From Clostridia bacterium (lineage in GTDB: Bacteria; Bacillota; Clostridia; Lachnospirales; Lachnospiraceae), in the NCBI GenBank assembly GCA_910574255.1, contig CAJTAK010000005.1, positions 85,184 through 149,183 of the forward strand: a DNA stretch of 64,000 nucleotides, in the 5' to 3' direction. Below, piece by piece: positions 1-8,641 of the stretch (position 1 is the stretch's first letter; each line of letters opens with the position of its first letter). The position numbers and the translations under genes were made by a program. The notes beneath the pieces are model-generated. The model ran no database searches and had not been told where the DNA came from. It saw nothing but the letters and a program-made list of their open reading frames with translations.

Positions 1-1
1 C

Positions 2-1603
2 TACATTTTTAATGCTTTCAAGCGTGTGGATCAGGAGAAAAACCGCCGTATTGAGGGCACCGGGCTGGGCTTGAGCATTGTTCAGCAGCTTGTGGAGCTG
101 ATGGGCGGTGAGATCAGTGTCAACAGTGTCTACATGAAAGGCTCTACTTTTATTGTTATGCTGGAGCAGGATATTGTGGATGACAAGGAGCTGGGAACCT
201 TTACGCTGGCTTCCCGGGCAAGGCGGCATGAGGGAAAGCAGTATCAGCAGAGCTTTGAGGCGCCGGAGGCCCATATTCTGGTGGTGGATGACAATGATAT
301 GAATCTGATGGTGGTGCGCAAGCTGCTTTCGGAGACAAAGATTCAGCTTGATACGGTTTTAAGTGGTGCCGAGTGTCTTAAAATGACCCAGGAACAGCAT
401 TATGATGCGATTTTGATGGATCATCTGATGCCGGAGATGGACGGGATTCAGTGTCTTCACAGGCTCCGCACACAGCCGGGAGGTCTTTGCCAGGATACGC
501 CTGTCATTGCGCTTACGGCCAATGCGGGAAGTGACAATCAGCTTCTTTACAAGAAAGAGGGCTTCAGCGGTTATCTGGCAAAGCCGGTCAGCGGCGCTCT
601 TCTGGAGGCAGCCGTGCTGAGTGTTCTGCCAAAGGAGCTGGTGAATCTGACGGAGGAGGCGGAGCAGTCGGAGATTGGTAAGGATATTCTGATTTTTGAA
701 CAGACACAGCGGCTGTCTGTTATGGTTACTACGGACAGTGTGTGTGATCTTCCGGAGGATCTGCGGAAAGAATTCCGCATTTCCGTATGTCCTTATTATG
801 TGTGTACGGATAAGGGGCGGTTTCTGGATGAAGTGGAGCTGAAAGCGGATGAACTGCTGCTGCATATGGCAGAGGGACAGAATGCCCGTTCGGAGGCTCC
901 GTCGGTGGAGGATTATGAGCGGTTTTTTGCGGAAAAGCTGACGGAAGCTCAGAATGTGATTCATATTACCATGGCGAAGCATGCCAGCCAGGGCTATTAT
1001 AATGCTCTGGAAGCAGCTAAGTCCTTTGAAAATGTGACGGTGCTTGATTCGGGACATCTTTCCAGCAGTCTGGGGCTGAGCGTGCTGTATGCCGCTTCTA
1101 TGGCGGAGCAGCATGCCACAAAGGCGGAGATTGTAAAGTTGGTTAATGGGCTGAAACGCTATATTTCTTCGGCTTTTATTATTAACAGTACCCATACCAT
1201 GTGTCAGGCCGGGCAGATTCCCAAGCGGATACAAGTTGTCTGTGACGCCTTGCTTCTGCATCCGGTGATTGAGCTTAAGAAGAGTAAGATGGTTGTGAGC
1301 GGCATGGAGATGGGGGATTTTGTGCATATGATTAAGCATTATGTGCGGAAAGTTCTTTTGGATTCCAGGAATATTGACAGGAGGATTTTGTTTATTACTT
1401 ATGCGGGGCTTGAGGATCGGAGTATTGCTTATATTCAGAAGCTGGTGAAGCAGTATTGTCCCTTTGAACGGGTTTATCTGCAGAAAGCTTCTTCGGCCAT
1501 TGCCTGTAATTGCGGGTCCGGGTCTTTTGGATTGTTGTTTATGAAGAAGAATGATGTTGCCCGCTCGTTTTTGCAGGCTTCCGGGATGGAGGAAGAGAAG
1601 TGA
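2..1603 (+). CDS. Hybrid histidine kinase-receiver-DegV fusion protein (5' end missing)
   Basis: The reading frame is open from the window edge, so this is the C-terminal part of a larger protein. The first residues are the end of a HATPase domain (F-box-like YIFNAFKRVD, then the G2 motif GTGLGLSIV). A receiver domain follows at about residues 85-200, with phosphoacceptor Asp in ILMDHLMPEMDG and a conserved Lys in LAKPV. After a short linker comes a DegV/EDD domain of about 280 residues starting MVTTDSVCDLPEDL; DegV proteins bind fatty acids. The domains are read directly. That lipid binding by the DegV module is coupled to phosphosignalling is inference. The stop at 1603 is followed by a palindromic intergenic element rather than a co-transcribed gene. 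Confidence 0.85.
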   Translation, partial: YIFNAFKRVDQEKNRRIEGTGLGLSIVQQLVELMGGEISVNSVYMKGSTFIVMLEQDIVDDKELGTFTLASRARRHEGKQYQQSFEAPEAHILVVDDNDMNLMVVRKLLSETKIQLDTVLSGAECLKMTQEQHYDAILMDHLMPEMDGIQCLHRLRTQPGGLCQDTPVIALTANAGSDNQLLYKKEGFSGYLAKPVSGALLEAAVLSVLPKELVNLTEEAEQSEIGKDILIFEQTQRLSVMVTTDSVCDLPEDLRKEFRISVCPYYVCTDKGRFLDEVELKADELLLHMAEGQNARSEAPSVEDYERFFAEKLTEAQNVIHITMAKHASQGYYNALEAAKSFENVTVLDSGHLSSSLGLSVLYAASMAEQHATKAEIVKLVNGLKRYISSAFIINSTHTMCQAGQIPKRIQVVCDALLLHPVIELKKSKMVVSGMEMGDFVHMIKHYVRKVLLDSRNIDRRILFITYAGLEDRSIAYIQKLVKQYCPFERVYLQKASSAIACNCGSGSFGLLFMKKNDVARSFLQASGMEEEK

Positions 1604-1649
1604 GGGAGGACGGGTCTGCCACAAAATAGGACAGCAGTCATTTCCATAT

Positions 1650-1721
1650 CCTGTTACAATTCGCACCCCTATGAACTAAAAACTTTTTAGAATCTGACAT
1701 AGGATGTGAATTGTAACAAGG
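1650..1721. repeat. Imperfect palindrome after the kinase-DegV gene
   Basis: Arms of 24 bases at 1650-1673 and 1698-1721 pair with about three mismatches (CCTGTTACAATTC against GAATTGTAACAAGG) around a 24-base loop. The lead-in from 1608 (GGACGGGTCTGCC, then TTTCCATATCCTG at 1641-1653) resembles the start of the large palindrome at 36211, so this may be a degenerate member of the same family. There is no T-tract, so terminator function is uncertain. Confidence 0.6.
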
Positions 1722-1757
1722 CTGCGGGTCCGGATGGCCGGGAGCCGGAATATTCTA

Positions 1758-1786
1758 TTGCGCTTTGGGAGGAAGTGTGATATGAT
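1758..1786 (+). promoter_or_regulatory. Candidate sigma-A promoter for the riboswitch/symporter transcript
   Basis: A weak -35 (TTGCGC, 1758-1763), 17-bp spacer and good -10 (TATGAT, 1781-1786) place a start near 1793, just upstream of the glycine aptamer. The position fits; the -35 is poor. Confidence 0.45.
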
Positions 1787-1810
1787 ACTCTCTGTCAGAC
1801 AAAAATTGAC

Positions 1811-1916
1811 AAACTCTGGAGAGTCTCAGTAAATGGGCGCCGAAGGTGTAACACAGTGCTTTTCCGCCGGAATGCGTGGGAGGGCTGTCTATCTCTCAGG
1901 CAAAAGGACAGGGCTT
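1811..1916 (+). promoter_or_regulatory. Glycine riboswitch, single aptamer
   Basis: The conserved gcvT-class aptamer landmarks are present in order: CTCTGGAGAG (1814-1823), GGCGCCGAAGG (1836-1845) and, after a variable arm, TCTCAGGCAAAAGGACAGGG (1893-1912). Only one aptamer is visible between the promoter and the AGCS symporter start at 2067. Single-aptamer glycine riboswitches before Na+/alanine-glycine symporters are an established arrangement. No clear oligo-U terminator follows, so the mode of control cannot be read; single aptamers before transporters are often OFF switches. Confidence 0.9.
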
Positions 1917-2066
1917 AAATGCAGATGTTCTACTCTTTGGAGGGCTGATAGTATATCGGCTCTTATTTTTGTGCAAAGTTCTGCTTTGGCGGAACAGGTT
2001 GTATCCGGTGTACTGACTGTCCGGATGCATAATTTCACAATAAATTAGAAAAGAGAGGGAAAAATC

Positions 2067-3416
2067 ATGTTGGAATTTGTGAAGAGTGCAAACGGGATAA
2101 TGTGGAGCTATGTGCTTTTGTTTATCCTCTGTGGAACGGGTATCTATTTTACCATTCGTCTTAAGTTTATTCAGGTGCGTAAGTTTGGCGAGGGGTGCCG
2201 TCTGGTATTCGGGCATTTTAAGCTGAACGGGGAGAAGCGAGAGCATGGGGAGATGACGCCCCTGCAGTCTCTGGCTACGGCGATTGCGGCCCAGGTGGGT
2301 ACGGGAAATCTGACGGGAGCGGCTACGGCTCTGATTTCCGGCGGTCCGGGGGCTATTTTCTGGATGTGGGTCAGCGCTTTCTTTGGAATGGCTACGATTT
2401 ATGGGGAAGCTGCTCTGGCTCAGGAGTATAAGACTACGGAAACCGGGGAGGTTACGGGAGGTCCCGTTTATTATATTCGTCAGGCTTTTAAGGGGACCTT
2501 TGGCAAGGTTCTGGCGGGGCTCTTTGCGGTATTTATTATTCTGGCTCTGGGCTTTATGGGGAATATGGTACAGTCCAATTCTATTGGTACGGCTTTTGCA
2601 GGAGTGTTTAAGGCCAGGAATATTAATTTGTCTCCGGTTGTGGTGGGGGTAATTCTGGCAGTTTTGGCGTTTTTTGTGTTTATCGGCGGTACGAAGCGTC
2701 TGGCGGCAGTTGTGGAGAAAATGGTTCCTTTTATGGCGGCTGTTTATATTGTGGGAAGCCTGCTTTTGATTTGTCTGCATATTACGGCGCTTCCGGCGGC
2801 CATCGGTATGATTTTTACAGGGGCATTTCAGCCTCAGGCTGTGGCAGGTGCGGCGGCTGGCATTACGGTCCGGGAGGCGATTCGGTATGGTGTGGCCAGA
2901 GGATTGTTTTCCAATGAGGCAGGAATGGGTTCAACACCTCATGCCCATGCCAGGGCAACGGCTAAGAATCCACATGAACAGGGTTTGACGGCTATGATCA
3001 GTGTGTTTATTGATACCTTTATTGTGCTGAATCTGACGGTGTTTTCTGTTCTGACTACGGGGGCTATGTCTACGGGCGAGGACGGAATTGCTTTGACGCA
3101 GGCGGCGTTTTCTACCAGCTTTCAAGGCTTTGGGGATATTTTTGTGGCAGTGTGTCTTCTGTTCTTTGCATTTTCTACCATTTTGAGCTGGCATTTCTTT
3201 GGAGAGGTGAATGTGAAGTATCTCTTTGGACCGAGGGCGGTAAAGGTGTATTCGCTGATTGTTGTGGTGTTTATTGTGGTTGGGTCTACTTTGAAGGTGG
3301 AACTGGTGTGGGAGTTGGCGGACTTCTTTAATGGTCTGATGGTAATTCCCAATGCACTGGCGCTTCTGGCTCTCAGCGGCGTGGTGGCGAATATTTGTAA
3401 GAAGTTTGGGAAATAA
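2067..3416 (+). CDS. Sodium:alanine/glycine symporter, AGCS family
   Basis: This 449-residue membrane protein imports alanine or glycine with Na+. The N-terminal helix, the LQSLATAIAAQVGTGNLTGA segment (about residues 70-90), a GGPGAIFWMW motif and the NEAGMGSTPHAHA motif (about residues 285-297) are AGCS hallmarks, and the length is normal. The ATG follows AAAAGAGAGGG at a good distance. The glycine riboswitch 150 bp upstream makes glycine the likely physiological substrate. A hairpin at 3428-3457 ends the transcript, so it is probably monocistronic. Confidence 0.95.
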   Translation: MLEFVKSANGIMWSYVLLFILCGTGIYFTIRLKFIQVRKFGEGCRLVFGHFKLNGEKREHGEMTPLQSLATAIAAQVGTGNLTGAATALISGGPGAIFWMWVSAFFGMATIYGEAALAQEYKTTETGEVTGGPVYYIRQAFKGTFGKVLAGLFAVFIILALGFMGNMVQSNSIGTAFAGVFKARNINLSPVVVGVILAVLAFFVFIGGTKRLAAVVEKMVPFMAAVYIVGSLLLICLHITALPAAIGMIFTGAFQPQAVAGAAAGITVREAIRYGVARGLFSNEAGMGSTPHAHARATAKNPHEQGLTAMISVFIDTFIVLNLTVFSVLTTGAMSTGEDGIALTQAAFSTSFQGFGDIFVAVCLLFFAFSTILSWHFFGEVNVKYLFGPRAVKVYSLIVVVFIVVGSTLKVELVWELADFFNGLMVIPNALALLALSGVVANICKKFGK

Positions 3417-3427
3417 GGAAGAAATGG

Positions 3428-3457
3428 GGCTGTCTGGTTTACAGGCAGCCTTTTATA
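3428..3457 (+). terminator. Intrinsic terminator of the symporter gene
   Basis: The stem GGCTGTCTG / CAGGCAGCC (one G-U pair) is followed directly by TTTTATAT. Confidence 0.85.
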
Positions 3458-3722
3458 TAAAGAAGAAAGCTGCCTCTAATGAGACAGCACACGTCCGATT
3501 TCCTTTATCTTGCCGTTCTGCGCAGGAATCACATCCGCTCATCCAAGATTTTCGCCCATATAGAAAAGTTTCAGCTCCGGAAAGTCCCCGGCCGCTGGCA
3601 AGGAATACCTTGTGTCCGGCATTTTGCAGGGAAAGAAGAGCTGTGGCTGTGCTTTCCGGGATGGTGTGGGTGCAGTGGCTGAAAATTGTGTTGCCGTAAT
3701 CGATAAAAAAGTATTTTTTCAT
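3453..3722 (-). pseudogene. Remnant of a HAD-IIB (Cof-type) hydrolase
   Basis: On the minus strand the first ~50 residues read MKKYFFIDYGNTIFSHCTHTI and later ALLSLQNAGHKVFLASGRGL, matching the N-terminus of Cof-type HAD phosphatases such as the intact copy at 31106-31882. The catalytic DxDGT motif is corrupted (DYGNT), similarity stops after the SGRG segment, and the total is only 89 residues against about 260 for the family. A truncated relic is the simplest reading. Confidence 0.6.
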
Positions 3723-3911
3723 AAGTTCTCATCATTTTAAAAGGATATCCCGGGAACATGGCATCCTGGGCGCCCGTTTGGGGATGGGCGGAGTTTGTTC
3801 CGTAAGATATCTCTGAGTATTTTTTTCATTATAATCTATTTCAATTAAAATGGATACTGGTAAATAATCAAAACCAAAAACAGAGCGCCGGAAAAATGTT
3901 TCTTTCTTTCA

Positions 3912-3939
3912 TTGAAATTTTCTGAAAATATGATATAAT
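3912..3939 (+). promoter_or_regulatory. Promoter upstream of pyrH
   Basis: TTGAAA (3912-3917), a 16-bp spacer and a perfect TATAAT (3934-3939). It lies in the 350-bp gap before pyrH, which otherwise shows no gene. Two 20-base near-direct repeats (GTTAGTGAGG-type, near 3942 and 3992) follow in the leader; their role is unknown. Confidence 0.75.
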
Positions 3940-4075
3940 GAGCGTTAGTGAGGAGAGCATGCGGGCATGTTCAACGAACGGTGATCATGAATGTTAGTGA
4001 GGGAAGCATGGCAGGCTGTTAAAGGATACTTTGTTAGCAGCGGTAATCTTGAAGAATTTAGGAGATCCCAATTTT

Positions 4076-4771
4076 ATGAAACGAGTATTGTTAAAATTGA
4101 GCGGTGAAGCCCTGGCAGGAGAGAAGCATACGGGCTTTGACGAGGCCACCGTTATCGGCGTGGCGAAGCAGGTAAAGGTTCTGGTGGATGACGGTATCCA
4201 GGTGGGGATTGTCATCGGCGGCGGTAATTTCTGGAGGGGCCGTACCAGTGAGAATATTGACCGGACCAAGGCAGATCAGATCGGTATGCTTGCCACAGTG
4301 ATGAATTGTATTTACGTATCGGAGATCTTTCGCTCCGTAGGCATGGAGACAGAGGTATTTACCCCCTTTGAGTGTGCAGGCTTTGCGAAGCTGTTCACTA
4401 AGGATCGGGCCCTCAAGCGGCTGAACCGGGGCTGTGTTACCTTTTTTGCCGGAGGAACGGGACATCCCTATTTCTCTACGGATACCACCACGACCCTTAT
4501 GGCTATTGAGATCGAGGCGGATGTGATTCTCCTGGCAAAAGCCGTGGACGGCGTTTATGACAGCGATCCCAAGCAGAATCCGGGTGCGGTGAAGTATGAT
4601 GAGATCTCCATTTCCGATGTGGTGGATCAGCGTCTGGCGGTGATGGATCTGACCGCTTCCATTATGTGCATGGAAAATAAGATGCCCATGATGGTATTTG
4701 GACTGGGTGAGAAAGACAGTATTATCAATACGGTAAAGGGGAATTTTACCGGAACAAAAATTACAGTATAA
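4076..4771 (+). CDS. pyrH: UMP kinase
   Basis: This 231-residue cytosolic kinase converts UMP to UDP with ATP. The product starts MKRVLLKLSGEAL, has IGGGNFWRG near residues 50-60 and ends KGNFTGTKITV, all typical of bacterial PyrH, which is related to aspartokinases. The ATG at 4076 is preferred over an upstream in-frame TTG because it has AGGAGA ten bases upstream and gives the family's exact N-terminus. frr follows 17 bp downstream, the conserved pyrH-frr pair. Confidence 0.97.
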   Translation: MKRVLLKLSGEALAGEKHTGFDEATVIGVAKQVKVLVDDGIQVGIVIGGGNFWRGRTSENIDRTKADQIGMLATVMNCIYVSEIFRSVGMETEVFTPFECAGFAKLFTKDRALKRLNRGCVTFFAGGTGHPYFSTDTTTTLMAIEIEADVILLAKAVDGVYDSDPKQNPGAVKYDEISISDVVDQRLAVMDLTASIMCMENKMPMMVFGLGEKDSIINTVKGNFTGTKITV

Positions 4772-4788
4772 AGCGGAGGGTATTTACC

Positions 4789-5343
4789 ATGGATGAGAGA
4801 TTAAAAGTATATGAAGAGAAGATGACGAAGTCCTATGATTCCATGCAGAGGGAGTTTATCAGCATTCGGGCAGGCCGGGCAAATCCCCATGTACTGGATA
4901 AGATTCGCGTGGACTATTACGGGACGCCCACTCCCTTGCAGCAGGTGGGTAATATTTCCGTGCCGGAGCCTCGCATGCTCCAGATTCAGCCATGGGAGAA
5001 GAGTCTCCTGAAAGCTATTGAGAAAGCGATTCTCACCTCCGATATCGGCATCAATCCCACCAATGACGGCTCCATTATCCGTCTGGTGTTCCCGGAGCTT
5101 ACCGAGGAGCGCAGAAAAGAGCTGGTGAAGGATGTGAAGAAAAAGGGCGAGGCTGCCAAGGTGGCTGTCCGCAACATCCGCCGGGATGCCAATGAGAATC
5201 TGAAGAAGATGAACAAGGCAGGGGAGATTTCCGAGGATGATCAAAAGGATCTGGAGACCAAGGTGCAGAAGATGACGGACAAATACATTGCCGATATTGA
5301 CAAGGCGGTGGATGAGAAGTCCAAGGAGATTCTGACCGTATAG
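4789..5343 (+). CDS. frr: Ribosome recycling factor
   Basis: A 184-residue protein that, with EF-G, splits post-termination ribosomes. MDERLKVYEEKMTKSYDSM, the SIRAGRANPHVLDKI segment and the C-terminal three-helix-bundle residues are family-typical, and the length is normal. The ATG follows GCGGAGGG. It is co-transcribed with pyrH; a terminator at 5383-5421 separates it from the palindromic repeats and uppS. Confidence 0.97.
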   Translation: MDERLKVYEEKMTKSYDSMQREFISIRAGRANPHVLDKIRVDYYGTPTPLQQVGNISVPEPRMLQIQPWEKSLLKAIEKAILTSDIGINPTNDGSIIRLVFPELTEERRKELVKDVKKKGEAAKVAVRNIRRDANENLKKMNKAGEISEDDQKDLETKVQKMTDKYIADIDKAVDEKSKEILTV

Positions 5344-5382
5344 GATTTAAGAGTTTGAACGAATGGGGGAGCTGTGGCAAGG

Positions 5383-5421
5383 CAAGGTGAGAGATTATGG
5401 AAAAAAATTTCACCTTGTTTT
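5383..5421 (+). terminator. Intrinsic terminator after frr
   Basis: The stem CAAGGTGA / TCACCTTG (5383-5390 and 5410-5417) is followed by TTTTG. Confidence 0.75.
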
Positions 5422-5445
5422 GTAGCAGCCCCTTTTTATGCAATA

Positions 5446-5760
5446 GTAATATCCTTGCAATGCACAAATCAATTTACAGACACATGTACTTGTGGCTGGG
5501 AATTGATTTAGGTTAAGGTGTGTTGAAAGGATATTACGGAACTTAAAACAGTAATATCCTTGCAATGCACAAATCAATTTACAGACACATGTACTTGTGG
5601 CAGGAAATTGATTTAGGTTAAGGTGTATTGAAAGGATATTACGGAACTTAAAACAGTAATATCCTTGCAATGCACAAATCAATTTACAGACACATGTACT
5701 TGTGGCTGGGAATTGATTTAGGTTAAGGTGTGTTGAAAGGATATTACGGAACTTAAAATA
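5446..5760 (+). repeat. Three tandem 105-bp palindromic units before uppS (repeat family A)
   Basis: Units start at 5446, 5551 and 5656, exactly 105 bp apart and nearly identical. Each folds as an outer stem (GTAATATCC / GGATATTAC extended to about 20 pairs), an inner stem AAATCAATT / AATTGATTT and a small CACA / TGTG tip. Each ends with ACGGAACTTAAAA; the last runs straight into the TAGGAG site of uppS. A fourth, diverged copy lies at 31881-32003, before the threonine aldolase. Whether this is a mobile palindrome or a structured 5' leader is open. Confidence 0.9.
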
Positions 5761-5771
5761 GGAGAATTATA

Positions 5772-6482
5772 ATGAAGATACCACAACATGTGGCAATTAT
5801 TTTAGACGGCAACGGCCGCTGGGCCAAGTCCAAGGGCATGCCCCGGAACTATGGTCACGCTCAGGGAAGCAAAAATGTGGAAACCATATGCCGGGAAGCC
5901 TGGAACATAGGGATCAAGTACCTGACGGTATATGCCTTTTCCACCGAAAATTGGAAGCGTCCCCAGGAGGAAGTGGATGCATTGATGAAGCTTCTGCGTA
6001 ATTACATGAAGACCTGCCTGAAAACTGCCGAAAAAAATCATATGCGTGTTCGTGTAATCGGGGATAAGACAGGGCTGGCAGAGGACATCCGAAAACGAAT
6101 TGATGAGCTTGAGGAAGCTTCCAAAAACAATGACGGTCTGAATTTCCAGATTGCCATCAATTACGGCAGCCGGGACGAAATGATCCGTGCCATGAAAAAA
6201 ATGGCGGCGGATCAGGAAAGCGGTCAATTAAAGCCGGAGGATATTTCCGAGGAAACTTTCACATCCTATTTGGATACGGCGGATATTCCGGATCCGGATT
6301 TGCTGATTCGAACGAGCGGAGAGCAGCGGCTTTCCAACTTTCTTCTCTGGCAGCTTGCCTATACGGAATTCTATTTTGCTGATGTACATTGGCCTGACTT
6401 TACAAAGGATGAACTGATGAAAGCAATCGAGGCTTATAATGGACGTGACAGGCGTTATGGCGGGGTTAAGGAGGAGGCATAG
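5772..6482 (+). CDS. uppS: Isoprenyl transferase (undecaprenyl diphosphate synthase)
   Basis: This 236-residue cis-prenyltransferase condenses isopentenyl diphosphate onto farnesyl diphosphate to make the C55 lipid carrier for cell-wall synthesis. HVAIILDGNGRWAK near the N-terminus contains the catalytic Asp, and NYGSRDEM, DPDLLIRTSGEQRLSNFL and WPDF are conserved family segments. The ATG is preceded by AGGAG. It stops immediately before the TTG of cdsA, so translation is coupled. Confidence 0.97.
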   Translation: MKIPQHVAIILDGNGRWAKSKGMPRNYGHAQGSKNVETICREAWNIGIKYLTVYAFSTENWKRPQEEVDALMKLLRNYMKTCLKTAEKNHMRVRVIGDKTGLAEDIRKRIDELEEASKNNDGLNFQIAINYGSRDEMIRAMKKMAADQESGQLKPEDISEETFTSYLDTADIPDPDLLIRTSGEQRLSNFLLWQLAYTEFYFADVHWPDFTKDELMKAIEAYNGRDRRYGGVKEEA

Positions 6483-7316
6483 TTGAAGTCATTTTTTACC
6501 AGACTTGTCAGTGGAATCATATTGCTGGCGATTATGATTGCAGCCGGGATTTTGGGCGGATGGTTTTTGCTTGGTCTGACACTACTGATTTCTGTGATTG
6601 GATATACGGAGTTTGCCAGGGTGTTTCAGCTTGAACGTAGAATTTTTGGAATTTTGGGAGGGATGGTCTCCGTTCTTTATGTGCTGCTGGTTGGAATGGG
6701 AGTAAACAGGTATGTGCTGGGGAGTCCGAGTACTCTGGTCTGCCTGCCTTTGCTGCTGTTTGCATACCTCCTTTTGCTTATGGGGATCTATGTATTTACA
6801 TTTCCCAAATACCGGATTGAGGACGTTATGTCTGCCTTTTTCGGTGTTATCTATGTTCCGGGCATGCTGTCTTTTCTCTACCTGGTTCGGATGTCTGATC
6901 TGTTCGGGTACGGAATGGGAATGTCTTTGTATTGGCTGATTTTTATATGCTCCTGGGGCTGTGATACCTGTGCCTATGCGGTGGGAATGCTGATTGGAAA
7001 ACATAAGCTGGCTCCTGTGCTAAGCCCGAAGAAGTCGATTGAGGGTGCCATAGGAGGAGTTGCGGGTGCGGCACTTCTTGGATTTCTGTACGGAAGCTTT
7101 TTTATGGCGGAAAGGGCGGGTGTCTGTGCCCTGCTTTGTGGAGCCGGGGCCGTGCTTTCTCAGATTGGAGACCTGACGGCTTCTGCTATTAAGCGGAATC
7201 ATGATATTAAGGATTATGGCCATTTGATTCCCGGTCATGGAGGGATCCTCGATCGGTTTGACAGTGTGATTTTTACAGCACCGGTAATATTTGTTCTGGC
7301 AATGCTGAGTTTGTAA
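6483..7316 (+). CDS. cdsA: Phosphatidate cytidylyltransferase
   Basis: A 277-residue membrane enzyme making CDP-diacylglycerol from phosphatidate and CTP. Several hydrophobic helices, the LSPKKSIEGAIGGV motif and the C-terminal signature KDYGHLIPGHGGILDRFDS identify it. The start is a TTG directly abutting the uppS stop, with AAGGAGGAGG inside the end of uppS as ribosome binding site. Confidence 0.95.
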   Translation: MKSFFTRLVSGIILLAIMIAAGILGGWFLLGLTLLISVIGYTEFARVFQLERRIFGILGGMVSVLYVLLVGMGVNRYVLGSPSTLVCLPLLLFAYLLLLMGIYVFTFPKYRIEDVMSAFFGVIYVPGMLSFLYLVRMSDLFGYGMGMSLYWLIFICSWGCDTCAYAVGMLIGKHKLAPVLSPKKSIEGAIGGVAGAALLGFLYGSFFMAERAGVCALLCGAGAVLSQIGDLTASAIKRNHDIKDYGHLIPGHGGILDRFDSVIFTAPVIFVLAMLSL

Positions 7317-7351
7317 AAAGATATCTAAAGTGCCCTGGGGCATATATCTTT

Positions 7352-7480
7352 ATGCCCTGAGAAAACGGGCGGATTAAGGAAACACCCTACGGGTATACTT
7401 TTATGCCCTGAAAGGATGGGCAGATCAAGGAAACACCCTACGGGTATACCTATATGCCCTGAAAGGATGGGCAGAACAAG
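7352..7480 (+). repeat. 51-bp tandem repeats between cdsA and dxr
   Basis: The segment ATGCCCTGAAAGGATGGGC recurs at 7352, 7403 and 7454, exactly 51 bp apart, with CACCCTACGGGTATA between copies. The last copy leads into the AAGGAAAGGA binding site of dxr. The units contain small hairpins (CCCTACGGG), stay untranslated and lie inside a housekeeping operon. Confidence 0.85.
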
Positions 7481-7497
7481 GAAAGGAACGGATAAGA

Positions 7498-8640
7498 ATG
7501 AAAAGAATTGCTATACTGGGTTCTACCGGATCGATTGGAACACAGACTTTGGAGGTTGCCCGTGAGAATGGAGATCTGGAGATCGTTTCTCTGGCGGCAG
7601 GCTCCAATGTGAAAAAGTTAGAAGAGCAGATTCGGGAGTTTTCTCCGAGGCTTGTGGCTGTCTGGACAGAGACGAGTGCAAAAGATCTGCGGGAACGGAT
7701 TCGGGATCTGGATGTAAGGGTAGTTTCAGGTATGGACGGACTGGTGGAGGTCTGTACCTGTCCGCAAGCGGAGATTGTGGTCACGGCCATTGTGGGAATG
7801 ATTGGAATTATACCTACCATTGCGGCTATGAAAGCAGGAAAAGACATTGCTTTGGCAAATAAGGAAACTTTGGTGACTGCCGGGCATATGATTATACCAT
7901 TGGCAGAAGAGACAGGAGTGAAGATTCTTCCGGTGGACAGTGAGCACAGCGCCATTTTCCAGTGCCTGCAGGGAGAGAACCGGGGGCAGCTTAAGAAGAT
8001 TCTCCTTACGGCATCCGGCGGACCCTTTCGTGGAAAAAAACGCTCGGATTTGACAAAGATTCAGGTGGAGGACGCTCTTCGGCATCCCAACTGGGCTATG
8101 GGGCGGAAGATTACCATTGATTCCTCTACGCTGGTTAATAAGGGATTGGAAATGATGGAGGCGAAATGGCTTTTTGGCGTGGAGCCCAGGGATATTCAGA
8201 TTGTGGTTCAGCCGAAGAGTATTATTCATTCTATGGTGGAGTTTGTGGATGGGGCTGTGATTGCCCAGCTTGGCACGCCGGATATGAAGCTTCCTATTCA
8301 GTATGCCCTGTATTATCCGGAGAGGCGGTATTTGCCCGGAGAACGGCTGGATTTTTGGAAGCTGACGGAGATTACCTTTGAGAAGCCGGATATGGAGACT
8401 TTCCAAGGGTTAAAGCTTGCCTTTGATGCTGCTGCTGCGGGCGGGTCTATGCCTACGGTGTACAATGCAGCCAATGAACGGGCGGTGAGCAAGTTTCTGG
8501 AACGGAAGATTGCCTATTTGGAAATTCCGGAGATTATTGAAGCCAGTATGGAAGTGCATAAGGTGATGCCCAATCCCACGGTGGATGAGATTCTTGAGAC
8601 GGAACAGACGGTATACGAATTTATTGAAAGCAGGTGGTAA
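7498..8640 (+). CDS. dxr: 1-deoxy-D-xylulose 5-phosphate reductoisomerase
   Basis: A 380-residue cytosolic enzyme of the MEP isoprenoid pathway that rearranges and reduces DXP to MEP with NADPH. The Rossmann start IAILGSTGSIGTQTL, the substrate and metal segments LANKETLV and VDSEHSAIFQCLQG, and ATLVNKGLEMMEA-like residues (here SSTLVNKGLEMMEAK) are all present at normal length. Neighbours uppS, cdsA and rseP form the conserved lipid and envelope cluster. Confidence 0.97.
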   Translation: MKRIAILGSTGSIGTQTLEVARENGDLEIVSLAAGSNVKKLEEQIREFSPRLVAVWTETSAKDLRERIRDLDVRVVSGMDGLVEVCTCPQAEIVVTAIVGMIGIIPTIAAMKAGKDIALANKETLVTAGHMIIPLAEETGVKILPVDSEHSAIFQCLQGENRGQLKKILLTASGGPFRGKKRSDLTKIQVEDALRHPNWAMGRKITIDSSTLVNKGLEMMEAKWLFGVEPRDIQIVVQPKSIIHSMVEFVDGAVIAQLGTPDMKLPIQYALYYPERRYLPGERLDFWKLTEITFEKPDMETFQGLKLAFDAAAAGGSMPTVYNAANERAVSKFLERKIAYLEIPEIIEASMEVHKVMPNPTVDEILETEQTVYEFIESRW

Positions 8641-8641
8641 G

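Noticed and set aside
359..1666. Long minus-strand ORF (435 codons) opposite the kinase-DegV gene.
   Set aside because: Composition is shadow-like, it has no recognisable domain, and the plus strand encodes clear domains.
5410..5682. Minus-strand frame with a repeated CKLICALQGYY-type peptide in the tandem repeats.
   Set aside because: The peptide repeats because the DNA repeats; there is no ribosome binding site and the palindrome explains the similarity to the copy at 31.9 kb.
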